Assembly: GCA_003427395.1 (NCBI GenBank)
Contig: BFEA01000049.1
Coordinates: 885,250-911,035 of the forward strand
Direction of reading: 5' to 3'
DNA length: 25,786 nucleotides
DNA from: Chara braunii
Taxonomy: Eukaryota; Streptophyta; Charophyceae; Charales; Characeae
Below the pieces are notes generated by a model. That model made no database searches. It was given only the letters and a program-made list of their open reading frames with translations, and was not told the origin of the DNA. Position 1 is the stretch's first letter. Each line of letters starts with the position of its first letter. The translations under genes were made by a program, and so were the position numbers. Positions 9,018 to 19,000 of this stretch are shown one piece after another.

Positions 9018-9900
9018 CCAGACTAAGTCGCCTACTTGGAACTGCGATCAGCGACGGTGCTTGTTGGCTTGTTCTATCATTCTATGTTGGGCCTTCCTGA
9101 GGTTTTCAACAACTGTAGCTAGCTCTCTTTCGTGTTGTATCGCGAACTTCCTAGTACCGGGCGGTAGCCTGTGAATCTGATCCCGGTTAAGTCCTTCAAA
9201 TGGTCTACGCGATCTAAAGGACTTGTGCAACTCATTGGGAGTGCGACAGGTGGACAGGTGCACGCTGTTATTGTACGCACTGACTACCTTGGGCAACATC
9301 TCGTCCCAATTGACTTGATCTGGTCTAATGTACATACGCAGAACTTGCTGTAGGATCTTGTTCATTTGTTCAGTCTGACCGTTAGTCTCCGGGTGGCGGC
9401 CAGACAACATCAACAACTTGGATCCATAGACTTTCATCAGTTTCTGCCAGTTCTGACTTGTAAAGCGACTATCTCTATCACTAACTATAGACAATGAGAC
9501 TCCATGCTCATTAACCCAAAAGTCAAAAAACTTATGAATCACTAACTCAGTACGGGGCTCTGCAGGCAAAGGAACAAAAACAAAATATTTACTAAATCTA
9601 TCAACTATGACCATGACTTGGCTCTTGCCATGCCTACTCTTGACTTGGGTATCCATAAAGTCAATGGGCATTAAGTCTCCGGGCTGGTCTGGAATAGGCA
9701 AGGGTTTGAGAAGACCTAGAGGGGCTCGCGTAATGCTCTTGTTCCTCTGGCATACTTTACAACTGCGGACATACTCTATACAGTCAACTTTCATTCAAAG
9801 CCAGGTATACGCATACATCAGACTGGCTAAAGTCTTTTGCCAACCGAAGTGTCCCTCTGTGTCATGGCATTCCCCTAGGATCAGACTACGGATCTCGTCA
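9018..9900 (-). pseudogene. Integrase of the gypsy Pol
   Basis: The HHCC zinc-binding part is split by a stop: HDTEGH is read at about 9850-9867, and CKVC falls at residues 12-15 of the open frame 9794-9048 (248 codons). The core follows with Asp 45 (PIDFMD), Asp 106 (IVSDRDSRF) and Glu 142 (ETNGQTEQMN), giving the D,D-35-E spacing. A TGA at 9048-9050 interrupts the same frame just before the C-terminal domain (QFQVGDLVWVK). The enzyme inserts the cDNA; this copy is broken. Confidence 0.92.
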
Positions 9901-9922
9901 CTGTTGGGAACGCACAGACGGT

Positions 9923-10675
9923 CTACGATGTTAGGCTTCTCAAATAACAACCCTTCTGTAGTGCGGTAATCTGGTTCGGTTTCTGGGCCTCCTGAACTCT
10001 CTTGACGAGGTCACTATAAATAGGGTCCTGCGCATACGTCTGTCTAACTTTCTCCTGCAGGTCACTCCCTATATCCAGATAGTGAACTATAGCTCCAAAG
10101 TAGTCTGATCTCCTACTTTGAGCATCCGCAACTACATTGTACTTGCCCTTAACTGGCTTGAGCTCAAAGTCGTATTGGTCTATCTCAGCGGCCCACCTAG
10201 TCAACTTAGCTGTCATCTTGGCCTGTGTCTTCAGCCATCTAAGCGTCTCATGGTCTGAATACACTTTGAAGTGCCTCCCAGGCAGGTAATGCTTCCAATG
10301 CTCTAGGGCCTGCCTGAGAGCGTAGAGGTCTCTCTCATACGTCGAGGTAGCGACCTTCTCTGAGGGCATCCTCGCTGACATGAACTCTATGGGTCTGTAG
10401 CCATTGCCGTCGTCCTGTTGTAACACGACGCCTATACCATACTGACTCGCGTCCGTGGTGACGACAAATGGCAAAGACGGATCTGCCACCTTGAGGACAG
10501 GGTACTCTATTAATGCGCGCTTCAACTTCTTTAGCGCAGACGTACAATCTTTATCCCACTGCCAGATTGCCTCTTTCTTGAGCAACCTGCGAAGGGGAGC
10601 GGCGATAGTCGATAAGTTCCTCACGAACTTCCTATAGTAGTTAGCTAGGCCTAGGAACGACCGCAACTCAGTCAA
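9923..10675 (-). pseudogene. RT connection and RNase H of the gypsy Pol
   Basis: A 250-codon open frame in phase with the preceding RT segment. It contains LRSFLGLANYYRKFV (RT connection), then the RNase H motifs TTDASQYGIG (Asp 75), TYERDLYAL (residues 112-120), VYSDHETL (Asp 141) and VVADAQSRR near the C-terminus. The position that is usually Glu in the YEREL-type motif appears as Asp here. After residue 240 the frame leaves the homologous reading, which continues to the integrase zinc finger in another frame. Confidence 0.92.
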
Positions 10676-11331
10676 CGTGCGAGGCGTCGGTCAATCCCTA
10701 ATCGCCGCTATCTTACTGTCCTCAGGCTTAATGTCATCTCTGTCTAAAACGTGGCCCAAGTACAAAACTTGTGTCTTGGCCCATTCACACTTCTTCGCAT
10801 TGATCTTGAAGTTCGACTCTCTCAGTTTCTCCAAGACCTGCCACAAATGACCCTGGTGCTCTTGGAGGGTCCTACTGAACACTAAAATGTCGTCTAAATA
10901 CACTACTACAAATCTATGTAACCACGGCCTAAACACACCATTCATACAGCGCTGGAATGTAGCAGGCACGTTGGTCAGTCCAAAGGGCATCACTATGAAC
11001 TCATAATGCCCATATCTATTCCGAAAAACAGTCTTGTAATGGTCATCAGGATGGACCTCTATCTGATGATAGCCGACTTTAAATCGATCTTCGAGAAATA
11101 TCTGCAGCCGTGCACTCGATCTAAAAGATCGTCTATTCTAGGCAGTGGCTCAACGTTCTTTACTGTGATCGCATTCAGACCCGTATAGTCTATACACATA
11201 CGCAACTCTCCTTCATTCTTGGGGACAAACAAAATTGGTGCTCCAAAAGGAGACGAACTGGGCCTAATCCAACCTTTCTCAACTAGCTCATCCAACTGCT
11301 TGCGCAGCTCCTCTAGCTCTCTAGGGGACAT
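10676..11331 (-). pseudogene. Reverse transcriptase of the gypsy Pol
   Basis: 11331-11059 carries [27 protein letters not shown] and [10 protein letters not shown] with the first catalytic Asp. A one-base shift at about 11074 moves the reading frame, after which [13 protein letters not shown] is readable. 10993-10691 carries MPFGLTNVPATFQ and the catalytic YLDD (residues 32-35). A TGA at 10691-10693 stands where Ty3 elements often have Trp (RDWP), after which the frame continues into the connection region. The enzyme copies the element RNA into DNA; this copy is inactive. Confidence 0.93.
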
Positions 11332-11605
11332 CCTGTAGAGTGCTCCCTTAGGAGTTCTACTGCCACGCTCTATCTCTATTCTATGCTGGATCGGGCCGCA
11401 GCACTACTCCTGTCGGGGGCTCTGTCAAATCTTTAAACTCTTCCAGCAGCTTGGCAATGGCTGGATTTATGGAACTATCCTCTGTCTTAGGCTCAGTGAC
11501 AGGTCTGACATACACTACGAAGACTTGATCCTCTAATTGCTCCTTCCTCACTAGTCGTGCGAACGCGGGGGCACTGAGACAGCAATGTGCCAGCGAGTTG
11601 TCTAC

Positions 11606-12283
11606 TCATGACACGTGGAACACACGGGTTGTCTTAACCTCACCTGACGGACTAGGGAGCCTACACTCATGTTCTCTCAAATGAAGCGTGGCCCCAACTG
11701 CCTCTCCCCAGTCCATACCTAAGACTATATCAAAAGGAAGACCATCCTGTACGAGGAGAGTCAGGGAATGGAGAACTTTCTCCACCTTCCCATCTTTCTC
11801 TAGGCGAAAATACGCCTGGACTCCCTCTACGTAGTCCTCAACACGCATAGTGCGGTTGTCTGTGAGGAAACTAACTATGGGGTCTTCTAACTTTTGGACT
11901 TTCAATCCTAGCCTCAGCTTCTTCAACGCTTTGCGGCTAATATAACTATGAGTAGCCCCTGAATCTATAAGGGCCCCTACTCTGCTCCTAAAGACTTCTA
12001 CATCAACGAACACTAGCTGTCCTTTACTGTCTTTCTTCATTTTGGCCCAGGTTGGCATCCTCTCCTTCAGTTCCTCTGCCACGCCTGTGAGGGACGTGCC
12101 TAGAGAGACGCTGATACAAGCAGTCTCTGGACAGCTAAATAGGCATGGGCATGCAACCTCTGCCGAAGGCTCATGTGGTGTGGGAGTTTCCTGTACGCGC
12201 GCGCTCGCTTCCCCACATGACCTAATAGTAGGGGCAATTGCTACCCTTACCGGTGGCTGCCTTTTGACTCCTGGGCAGCCCAT
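11606..12283 (-). pseudogene. Aspartic protease region of the gypsy Pol
   Basis: A 225-codon open frame. The retroviral-type active site ALIDSGATHSYIS is at residues 105-117 (Asp 107), and the C-terminal half of the fold follows with LPFDIVLGMDW. This enzyme cuts the Gag-Pol polyprotein. The frame differs from the Gag/knuckle frame just upstream, so either a frameshift mutation or an ancestral programmed shift separates them. The ATG at 12283 need not be a real start. The remaining 270 bp to the RT (11605-11332) are in mixed frames, with a shift near 11395. Confidence 0.88.
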
Positions 12284-14283
12284 CGGGCCTGTCTATACTT
12301 AGGACAATATTTAATGATATGGGCAGGGCCACCACAATAAATGCACTGCCCCTGCTCCATACACTGATGCCACACTTTCTAGTCCAGACCCAGATCTTCC
12401 CAAGGTCGGCCTTGTGGCCAACCTGGGTGTTAACCTCCTCTCCTTTGAGGTGATCTTCCACCTCGTCGCTACGGGGACCGACTGGGACCTTCACGATTTG
12501 ACGGGGGACCTTGACCCCTACGTCCCACTTGACCGTTTCCTTGACCGCCAACCCCCTGTGCGCCCGGTCCTCGACCTCTCGTGGCCTGGCCCCTTTGGCC
12601 CTGGCCTCCTCCTCTACTTTGCGGCCCCCCTCCAGCCGCGACAGCAGCATAGGTCCTTCCCTAGCCCACGCTACTGTCCTCCTCCTCAAGTCCCCACTCA
12701 ATCTGACTGTAGGGGACCTCATTAGTACCACCTTCATCTAAAATGAGGATCAAATGATCCTTGGCCCTGACTTGGCCAGAGATGGTACGACCCTTCCACT
12801 TTTTACCCTTATCTAAGTCTTTATGCCAGAAACTGGAAACTGGCATGGACTTGGCCTCAAACAAGACCACTTCCCCACTCAACGGGTCATACGTGATGTT
12901 GGTCTGTTGGGTCTTGTCAAAGAAGTGCCCTTGCAAGGGCTCTGGCATGGCATGATAAAACAGTTGGACCAACTGGGTCTCGGTGACCCCGTGGTCTGGG
13001 ACGGCTACTAAGTCGTCCATGACAGCTTTGAGTGCTCGCGCACTCCTCCACTGTCGCGAGTGGATGGTTTGAAGTTTATCAGAGGCCCTGACGCCTCTTG
13101 TGACGTTAGCGAACCTCTCACGCAGGAGTTTGAGGAACGTGGAGAAAGGGGTAAGCCTAGAATAAGCAATCATGTTATGCTCGCGGTCGGTGGCGCGCGC
13201 AAGGGACCTGGCGAAGCTGGCTGCTTCGTCTTTCAACGCATGGAAGGCGACGAGGACTTGCTCCTCGGGGGCGATATGCTGCAGATATACGTATGTATTG
13301 ATAATGGTCTCCCAGTTATCAAAGCTATCGTCCTTCTTCCCTCTATAAGCGTCAGGGAATTTGAGTTTTACTGGCTCTTTGCGGGGACGTGTTGCAGCCT
13401 CTGCTATGGCCACGACTTTGGCGCCTTCAATGACGCCGGCACAGAACTTCTCTACGCCTTCCTTCAGTTTTTTTACTTCAGTCCCGACGTGGGTTACCAC
13501 GTCGCGCGAGAACGCTCTAAAACCGGACCGGATGGCATGAAGGGTCACATCTTGATCCTTATTGGTCTGATGCTCGTTTAGCCATGCCTCGCTCAGGACC
13601 TCAAGATACCCCAGAATCTTGTCTATTTTGCGGGGACCTCTGCTTGTGCCTGCACCTCTTGTCTACAGGCCCGGACTTTCTCCACTTCTCTCGCCACCCG
13701 GTTTGTTTCCTCCCTCCTTCTCTTCTTCTCCCTCATCATTCGTAACGTCCATTTCTTCTCGTCCTTTGTTGTGTGGTGTTCCAGGGGATCTTCTATCGCT
13801 TCCAACTCCCTGGCAAACGTTTTTTTTTCCTCCTGCGGCACGTACAACTGTGCCTCTTCATCCTCTCCCAGGGATAGATTAGCTACCCAGTCGCTAATCT
13901 TTTTCTCCATCCATGCATCCTCCCCCTTCGTGCCACTGATTTCCCCTCGTTCTTCCCTGCGTCTCCTTTCGAGGGGTTCTTCTTCTTCTTCTTCCTCCTC
14001 CTCTGCTGCTGCTTCTTCTTCTGCAGCCTTTCTCCTCTTGCTGTAACAGCATCATCTTCTCCTTCTGAAATCTTAGCATTTGTTCTTCTAGCTTCTTCTT
14101 CTTCGCTGCCTGCTTCTCTGCGATTGCTTTTAACTTCGCCTGCTTGAGGAGCTCTTTCTTCTCTTTTCTCTCTCTCAAGAGGGCGGCGATCCGGGCCTGC
14201 TCGACCTCGGATTGGGGGGCAGTACTCTTCCCACTACAGGTTTCAACCATGGTGTCTGGTGCACAACCGGATAATGGTTCCAC
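12240..14283 (-). pseudogene. Gag of the gypsy element
   Basis: The capsid and nucleocapsid polyprotein. From ATG at 14283 comes a highly charged, Lys/Glu-rich, likely coiled-coil N-terminal region (to 13894). A stretch in another frame (13910-13623) follows, then the original frame returns at 13548-12661 with the retrotransposon Gag core (FDNWETIINTYV, then LLRERFAN). A Gly/Arg-rich basic linker then leads to a CCHC knuckle. In-frame stops lie at 12661-12663 and about 12384; frameshifts lie near 13910 and 13620 and cancel each other. The N-terminal charged extension before the Gag core is long for a Ty3 Gag. The alternative that the N-terminal part is a separate ORF cannot be excluded. Confidence 0.85.
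12304..12345 (-). other. CCHC zinc knuckle of Gag
   Basis: The minus strand encodes CIYCGGPAHIIKYC, an exact C-x2-C-x4-H-x4-C nucleocapsid knuckle that binds the element RNA. It is in the same frame as the Gag core at 13548-12661, although a stop lies between them. Confidence 0.88.
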
Positions 14284-14852
14284 TCCTCACCACTTAGACT
14301 CTACTCCCCCTGACTGACCAACCTATTGACCCGATCTAAGGACTCACAGAATCCGGATAGGATCCTGTCAACTAGGATCTCTAGCCTACACCTACTCTAG
14401 GGCTATCACTACAAGACCTGTTGCTGATCAGGAGGCATTTAAGGAGATCCCCCGTAACTCCTCAGGAATTATTTAACGTCGCAGACAGGACGACGTGATC
14501 AGCAGGTCTTCTCAACACTTAGACGGCCTGTTGTGCAGCCCACAACTCGGATTTTGGGCCTACCGTGCCACACCGAGAAGCCCGCCGGTCAATACCGGTC
14601 CTTGGGAGGGTTCGTGTCCTCCAGGACAGTCGAGTCGTCAGACACAGTCTTTAGCCCTACTCAGGCCATGTGGGTTTGGTCAACAAGGCCCTATCCATCA
14701 TCCACAGTGTTCCTATCACCTGGACAGAAGAGACTCAATGCAGAAAGAAGAGACAGACAAACTTGACTCTGCAAGTACCACAGGGTGTGTGCACATCCAT
14801 AGGGCGAGGGGATAGGCTGAAGGCTTGGCAAGATTATACCGGCTCCAACTTG

Positions 14853-15017
14853 GTCAAAATTGTGGTCAACTGTCTTGGTCAACGCCTGGGTCAACGCCTG
14901 GGTCAACGCCTGGGTCAACGCCTGGGTCAACGCTTGGCCAACGCTGCAGTCAACCACCGGTCAACTCCCGGTCAACTCCGGTCAACTCCCGGTCAACTCC
15001 GGTCAACGCTCGGTCAA
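14853..15017 (-). repeat. Tandem array of TTGAC motifs (W-box core)
   Basis: GTCAA on + (TTGAC on the element strand) occurs 14 times, starting at 14853, 14865, 14878, 14890, 14902, 14914, 14926, 14949, 14960, 14971, 14981, 14992, 15002 and 15013. The first part is a 12-bp tandem unit GGTCAACGCCTG; the second is a 10-11-bp unit GGTCAACTCC(C). Thirteen are TTGACC and one TTGACT, both fitting the plant W-box core TTGAC[CT] bound by WRKY factors. Whether it is functional is inference. Confidence 0.75.
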
Positions 15018-15312
15018 CACCCTCGATCAACCTTTCCGGTCAGCTATGGCTGCCATCTTCTCCTTCCTCGCCACCCTTCTCCTTCCTTCTCCCTACCTCG
15101 CCTCTTTCTTCTTCACCCGATCTATCTTCTCTTTTCCTTTTTTTTGTTTTTTTTTTTTGTTCGTCTCTCCCTTCACCTCCTGGGCTATGACTTCCTTCAC
15201 TCTTCTTGGTCTCCCCCTCTGTCCTCTCTTTCACCCTCTTCGTTACTCTGTGGTCGAGCTCCGCGGCTATGGCCACCTCTTCACTTCGTAGGACTGCACG
15301 GCATACTTCACA

Positions 15313-15342
15313 GGTACGTGACAACCCAACTTGTATCGCTCA

Positions 15343-15408
<66 letters not shown>

Positions 15409-15498
15409 TCTCACTCTCTCTCTGTCTCTCTCTCTCTCTCTTGCCATAGCCATATCTTCAACGCCGGTACGTGATAAGCCAATCTTGTATCGCTTAAC

Positions 15499-15538
<40 letters not shown>
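15313..15538 (-). repeat. Duplicated block with two (CT)n microsatellites
   Basis: GGTACGTGACAACCC...TTGTATCGCTCA at 15313 and GGTACGTGATAAGCC...TTGTATCGCTTA at about 15465 each run into a (CT)n tract (15342-15442, about 100 bp; 15499-15538, about 40 bp). The homology extends upstream of both (a GCCATAGCCA/GCTATGGCCA region). This is an approximately 155-bp tandem duplication whose CT tracts have since differed in length. Confidence 0.75.
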
Positions 15539-15685
15539 TCGTCGTGGTCTTCTCTGCAGGTGCGCGCGGCGGCTTCTCCAACCTTCGGGTCCGCTATAGC
15601 GGACTTCTTCTCCGATGGTGACCTCCACTATGGCGCGTAACTCTCCCTGTGGCACACGACGGCACGCGTGGAATAACGGGTACCA

Positions 15686-15697
15686 GCTCCGATACCA
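15686..15697 (-). other. Primer-binding site (initiator-Met tRNA)
   Basis: The minus strand reads TGGTATCGGAGC one base after the end of the 5' LTR. The usual plant initiator-Met PBS is TGGTATCAGAGC, so one base differs. Its position and sequence fix the element orientation and LTR boundary. Confidence 0.88.
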
Positions 15698-15698
15698 A

Positions 15699-16407
15699 TG
15701 CAATCAGACTCGCTATCTTTCACACTTCACATGTATGCAAACAGGTGCGCAGCAAACTGGCGACAAGCGCCCACTCAAAACTCAAAGATATGGTAGTTGA
15801 GAACACAGATCAGATACAAGTTCACTTCAATGGCTATGGCGACACAGCGCCCACTCAACTCTCTCTATTCACACACACAGGATCACCCTGGATATCCCAC
15901 ACGCGTTACTCTATACACACGTACACACACACTGCACGCTAGCTACAGCTATAGCGGCTATGGCCGCTGCTACCCTATCGCTATGGCTAAGCTCCTTCTC
16001 TCTCGCCCAGTTCTCCCCCGGGCTCAATGCAGACCACCTCGCACAAGTCGTTGTAGCAGCGCTTCCACATGGCTCACGCAGGAATGAATGAATGGCTGGA
16101 CGCTGCCCTTTGATTTATACTTTTGTAGCTCGTTGGTCTGGCCCTTTCCCTTGCCCGTGGTGCACACAGTCTCATGCGATAATTTGCTTCACTGGACTAG
16201 GACTGACTGGGACCGGTACTGCTGACTGCATGGGTTTGCACTGCCAACTCGATGCGGTCGCACTGCCGACGTACTGCAGTTGGGCTCACCACTTGCCCAC
16301 TTGCCCACTTGCCTCAGCCAAAACGTGAGCAACTTCGAAAGTCCAATGACTAGGGATCGAGCCCTGGGATCTGCACTCGCTACTGCTAACAGGTGAAAAC
16401 CGTTTCA
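15699..16407 (-). repeat. 5' LTR of the gypsy element (709 bp)
   Basis: The LTR next to the primer-binding site, hence the promoter LTR on the minus strand. It lacks the roughly 243-bp internal segment found in the 3' LTR, so part of its U3 is missing or was never gained. The TATA-like box (16113-16119) is kept. Confidence 0.93.
16113..16119 (-). promoter_or_regulatory. Possible TATA box of the gypsy LTR
   Basis: The minus strand reads GTATAAATCAAAG within the 5' LTR; the same box is in the other LTR at 8027-8033. It leaves about 290 bp as U3 and about 410 bp as R-U5. Assignment is by sequence alone. Confidence 0.4.
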
Positions 16408-16602
16408 TCATGTAGGATTGGGAGGTCCGACTAGATAAAAAGGAATGCAAGGAGAAGAAGTTTGTGGAAACAATGCAATTCCTCGACCATCCCTATACTT
16501 TATTTTTATCTTTCAATGCATCGTTTAATTTTCCTTCTACTTCCCTCGGTAGAATCACTAATTATACTTTCAAGAATCGAAATTTGTCATTTAAATTGGT
16601 AC
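16408..16602. other. Gene-free flank of the gypsy element
   Basis: AT-rich sequence between the LTR and the foldback element. Nothing recognisable was seen. Confidence 0.5.
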
Positions 16603-16926
16603 GCATCACAATATATTTTTGACAATTGAAAGATTATAAAAATAGTATATAACAACAATTTCATCAACACAGACATTTTTTATTTTTTTAACGAAATTGA
16701 AACCGACTAATTTGGCCCGGATCCACCCAAGCCAGAAGGTCCACTGTCTTAAGAACGTCGGACCCTCAATTTTGTCAAAATTTTGACATCGCTCGGACGG
16801 ATTCGGGCCAAATTAGTCGGTTCAATTTCGTTTAAAAAATAAAAAAATGTCCGTTTTGACGAAATTGTTGTTATATTGGTCCTTAATTGTTCGTTTTTTG
16901 CTCAGTATATGCTTGTTTCGTGATGC
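16603..16926. mobile_element. Foldback/MITE-like element
   Basis: Two arms of about 85 bp (16647-16732 and 16792-16876) are inverted copies of each other at roughly 85-90% by eye. They start ATATAACAACAATTTC and include GAAATTG...CCGACTAATTTGGCCC. Patchy similarity may extend out to GCATCAC (16603-16609) and GTGATGC (16920-16926). The centre holds a perfect 16-bp palindrome TGTCAAAATTTTGACA (16773-16788). No target duplication was found, so the true ends are uncertain. It has no coding capacity. Confidence 0.7.
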
Positions 16927-18219
16927 TCAACCATGGTTAGAAAAAAAAATAGTATTTTTATTGAAGACGCTTTCACAGTTTTGCTCTTGATTTTTCGAAC
17001 TGAAATAAGTATCCCATTCCTTCACTTTCCTCCCTGGTTCTCAAATGATCTTTATGAAAAAACTTCCACTCTATGGCACGGTTTATATAATGAGATGGAT
17101 ATGTTTTCAAAGAATGAGAGTCGTTATATGCCCTTTAGCCCATGCATTGTATGGTAAGTTCACTTTGGATATTATGTCAAGAACCCTTGTATGTGTCCTT
17201 TCGGATACAAAGCTATCAAAAAATTCAAGTTACATGAAATATGTGCGACGGTTGTTCGTTCGTTTCTCATACAACCCTCCGAGGACATCATCAGTAAGCA
17301 TGTAAAGGTATTGCCTCCGAGAAACAAGTCAGTAGCAAATTGTTGTGACAACTTTGCATCTCGATTGTATCTTATGACCTATCTTGCACTTGTACTACCT
17401 TCTTTATCAGCCCTTCTAGTCATATTTCTCTTCGCTTCTCGTCTCTCAACGTACCCTCCTTGATTTCGAATTTCAAAAATATACGTCATTCATATCTACA
17501 TAATTACATTTCCCTTCTTCACCAAATCTTTGTCAATGCCCTTTCCAACATAAAGATGGTACTGCCCACTTCTCTATTTATTTGTCCAATCTTCATAATT
17601 GCTTATCTAACCAACTTGACCACGACTATTGGTCTAATGCTTGCATTTCTTCATTTTACTGGAAAAGAAAACTTAATGGCTTTAGTGGTATGCCCCATAG
17701 ACCACAATTCTGGGAACACTTTTATTTATTGCTCGATCGTTCATCGCTCTAGTCTTCATTTGTTATTCTTGGAAAATAATGGGTCATGAGCACGAGGAAA
17801 GTTGAGTTAGCAGTTGTTGTAGACATCCGGATGCGCTATTTTTATGACAAAGTGCAGATGATTACACGATGGGAGAGTAAGTGCAAACCAGGAAGGGCCT
17901 ATGCTATACCAAAACATAAGTGAAGACTACATCCATCAACGGAAAGTAAAATACAATCATGATTGATTACATAATTAAGCAAAGGGGAAAAAAAAAAAAC
18001 TTATACTCCTCACGTTTTCACTAAGCTAGAGCAATTAATGAATTTAATCCCACTAGTCCTCACTGCGATTCAATCAATTTTCAATCCTCATTTTAGCTAA
18101 GGGTTTAGTCTAAATAAGAACTAAGACGATTGGATATGGTCACATGGCGTATTTTCTTGTTTACTTAAACGATTTCTTTCAAATTTCAATGTGAAAAAAG
18201 CAAAAACTCTAAATAATTC
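16927..18219. other. AT-rich region without recognisable genes
   Basis: Several overlapping plus-strand open frames (16933-17157, 17045-17305, 17191-17463, 17460-17789) of 74-109 codons lie end to end in different frames. They have no recognisable motif, and hydrophobic stretches such as YLALVLPSLSALLVIFLFA are typical of AT/T-rich DNA. They could be a decayed gene, but nothing supports a family. The rest (17790-18219) is empty. Confidence 0.45.
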
Positions 18220-18229
18220 GATATTTTTA
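18220..18229 (+). repeat. Target site duplication of the 18230-19046 element
   Basis: GATATTTTTA here and at 19047-19056, directly outside both TIRs. Confidence 0.75.
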
Positions 18230-18339
18230 TAGGCTACCAGCCGAGCCGCTAGGGTCACCTTATTTTTTTCCCGAGTGGCCCCACTGTTCAAGGATTAGGG
18301 AAACTCCCACAAAAAAAAAAAAAAAAATCTGAAAAAAAC

Positions 18340-18668
18340 ATGGTTGTTAAGCGGACGTCCATATCGGAATCTAGACGGTCCATCTGGATGTTCGGATTCA
18401 GTGTCCGATTTGGGGGGCCTAGTTGGGCCCCCAGGCAGTTTTCCAGTGCCTAGTGGACCCTTAAAAATTATTGACATAATCTTTGGTGGACTGTTTGGCC
18501 AACCGGACCGGTCATGTGGGGCCTCTACATGCAATATTGGGTGAGCTTCAACCGGCTAAGGAGAACTAGTTATGTGTGTGTATGTGCCTGTGTGCGTGAG
18601 ACATGTGTGTGTGTGTGTAAGTGTGTTCAAGATAAATCAGATAATAATACTACAATAGCGTTTGCCCG

Positions 18669-18703
<35 letters not shown>

Positions 18704-18853
18704 CCGGTCCTGTTCATTCATAACCGGACTGTCCAGGTTCGTATGCGCGGTTGTCTGGATCGGTGTCCAGATTACCGGACGACCGGATTAATCTACACAC
18801 AGGTCCGGGCCCGATGTCCGGTATCTCAATGTTCGGGTGCGGGGCAACTATGA
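18340..18853. mobile_element. Possible nested CCGGA-rich hAT-like element
   Basis: Ends CATGGTTG and CAACTATG form a short imperfect inverted repeat, and GAAAAAA(A/C) lies at both flanks (weak because the flank is A-rich). The interior is rich in CCGGA/CCGGT motifs at both ends, like the hAT-like element at 4144-4692, with a (GT)n-like stretch at about 18572-18626 and a 29-T run at 18670-18698 in the middle. The open frames here are not gene-like. Exact boundaries are uncertain. Confidence 0.45.
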
Positions 18854-18949
18854 AAAAACACTATGTTACGCAAAAATAAATTCAACTTTTGCCTCAGGGT
18901 TACGTCGAAATTTTTTACCAAATTAAAAATATAATAAAAAATAAAAAAC

Positions 18950-18953
<4 letters not shown>

Positions 18954-18980
<27 letters not shown>

Positions 18981-19000
18981 CGTCATATATATATATATAT
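18954..19000. repeat. (AT)n microsatellite
   Basis: Alternating AT at 18954-18980 and 18985-19000 with CGTC between them, inside the 18230-19046 element. Confidence 0.9.

Larger units (their letters stand above)
14284..15685 (-). other. Leader of the gypsy element, repeat-rich
   Basis: A 1.4-kb untranslated stretch between the PBS and Gag. It contains two (CT)n tracts (15342-15442 and 15499-15538; GA on the element strand) inside a duplicated block, a poly-pyrimidine stretch at about 15050-15180, and the GTCAA array at 14853-15017. Long open frames on the plus strand here are low-complexity artefacts. It may also hold packaging or promoter-proximal signals, but nothing specific could be identified. 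Confidence 0.7.
7613..16407 (-). mobile_element. Ty3/gypsy chromovirus-type LTR retrotransposon, minus strand
   Basis: An 8.8-kb element. Two LTRs bounded by TG...CA (7613-8561 and 15699-16407) enclose, read on the minus strand, PBS, leader, Gag, protease, RT, RNase H, integrase and chromodomain-like C-terminus. The domain order with integrase after RNase H is diagnostic of Ty3/gypsy, and the GPY motif plus C-terminal chromodomain-like stretch point to the chromovirus branch. All ORFs are broken, so it is non-autonomous. A possible 4-bp target duplication TCAT (7609-7612, 16408-16411) is weak, as Ty3 elements usually make 5 bp. Confidence 0.95.

Noticed and set aside
2377-10693. TGA codons at positions where Trp would fit, suggesting a code in which UGA means Trp
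   Set aside because: TAA and TAG also replace sense codons in the same elements (for example TAA at 5922 where LINE-2 has Gln, TAG at 5541), and frameshifts are common. Ordinary decay explains all of them.
13060-13581. 173-codon plus-strand open frame
   Set aside because: It is exactly antisense to the Gag core, which has a recognisable family match on the minus strand.
14870-15020. Short regular repeats that could resemble a CRISPR array
   Set aside because: Units are 10-12 bp in direct tandem without spacers, in a eukaryotic retrotransposon.
14860-15449. Long plus-strand open frames across the 14670-15640 region
   Set aside because: They run over the 12-bp tandem array and (CT)n tracts, giving repetitive Val-Asn-Ala and Leu-Ser translations; they are antisense to the gypsy leader.
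17191-17789. Hydrophobic open frames resembling membrane proteins
   Set aside because: T-rich DNA produces Leu/Phe/Ile-rich translations; frames change repeatedly and no family is recognisable.
18344-18544. Open frames on both strands in the CCGGA-rich block
   Set aside because: Both strands are open at once because of the palindromic CCGG-type motif; this is compositional and has no protein family match.
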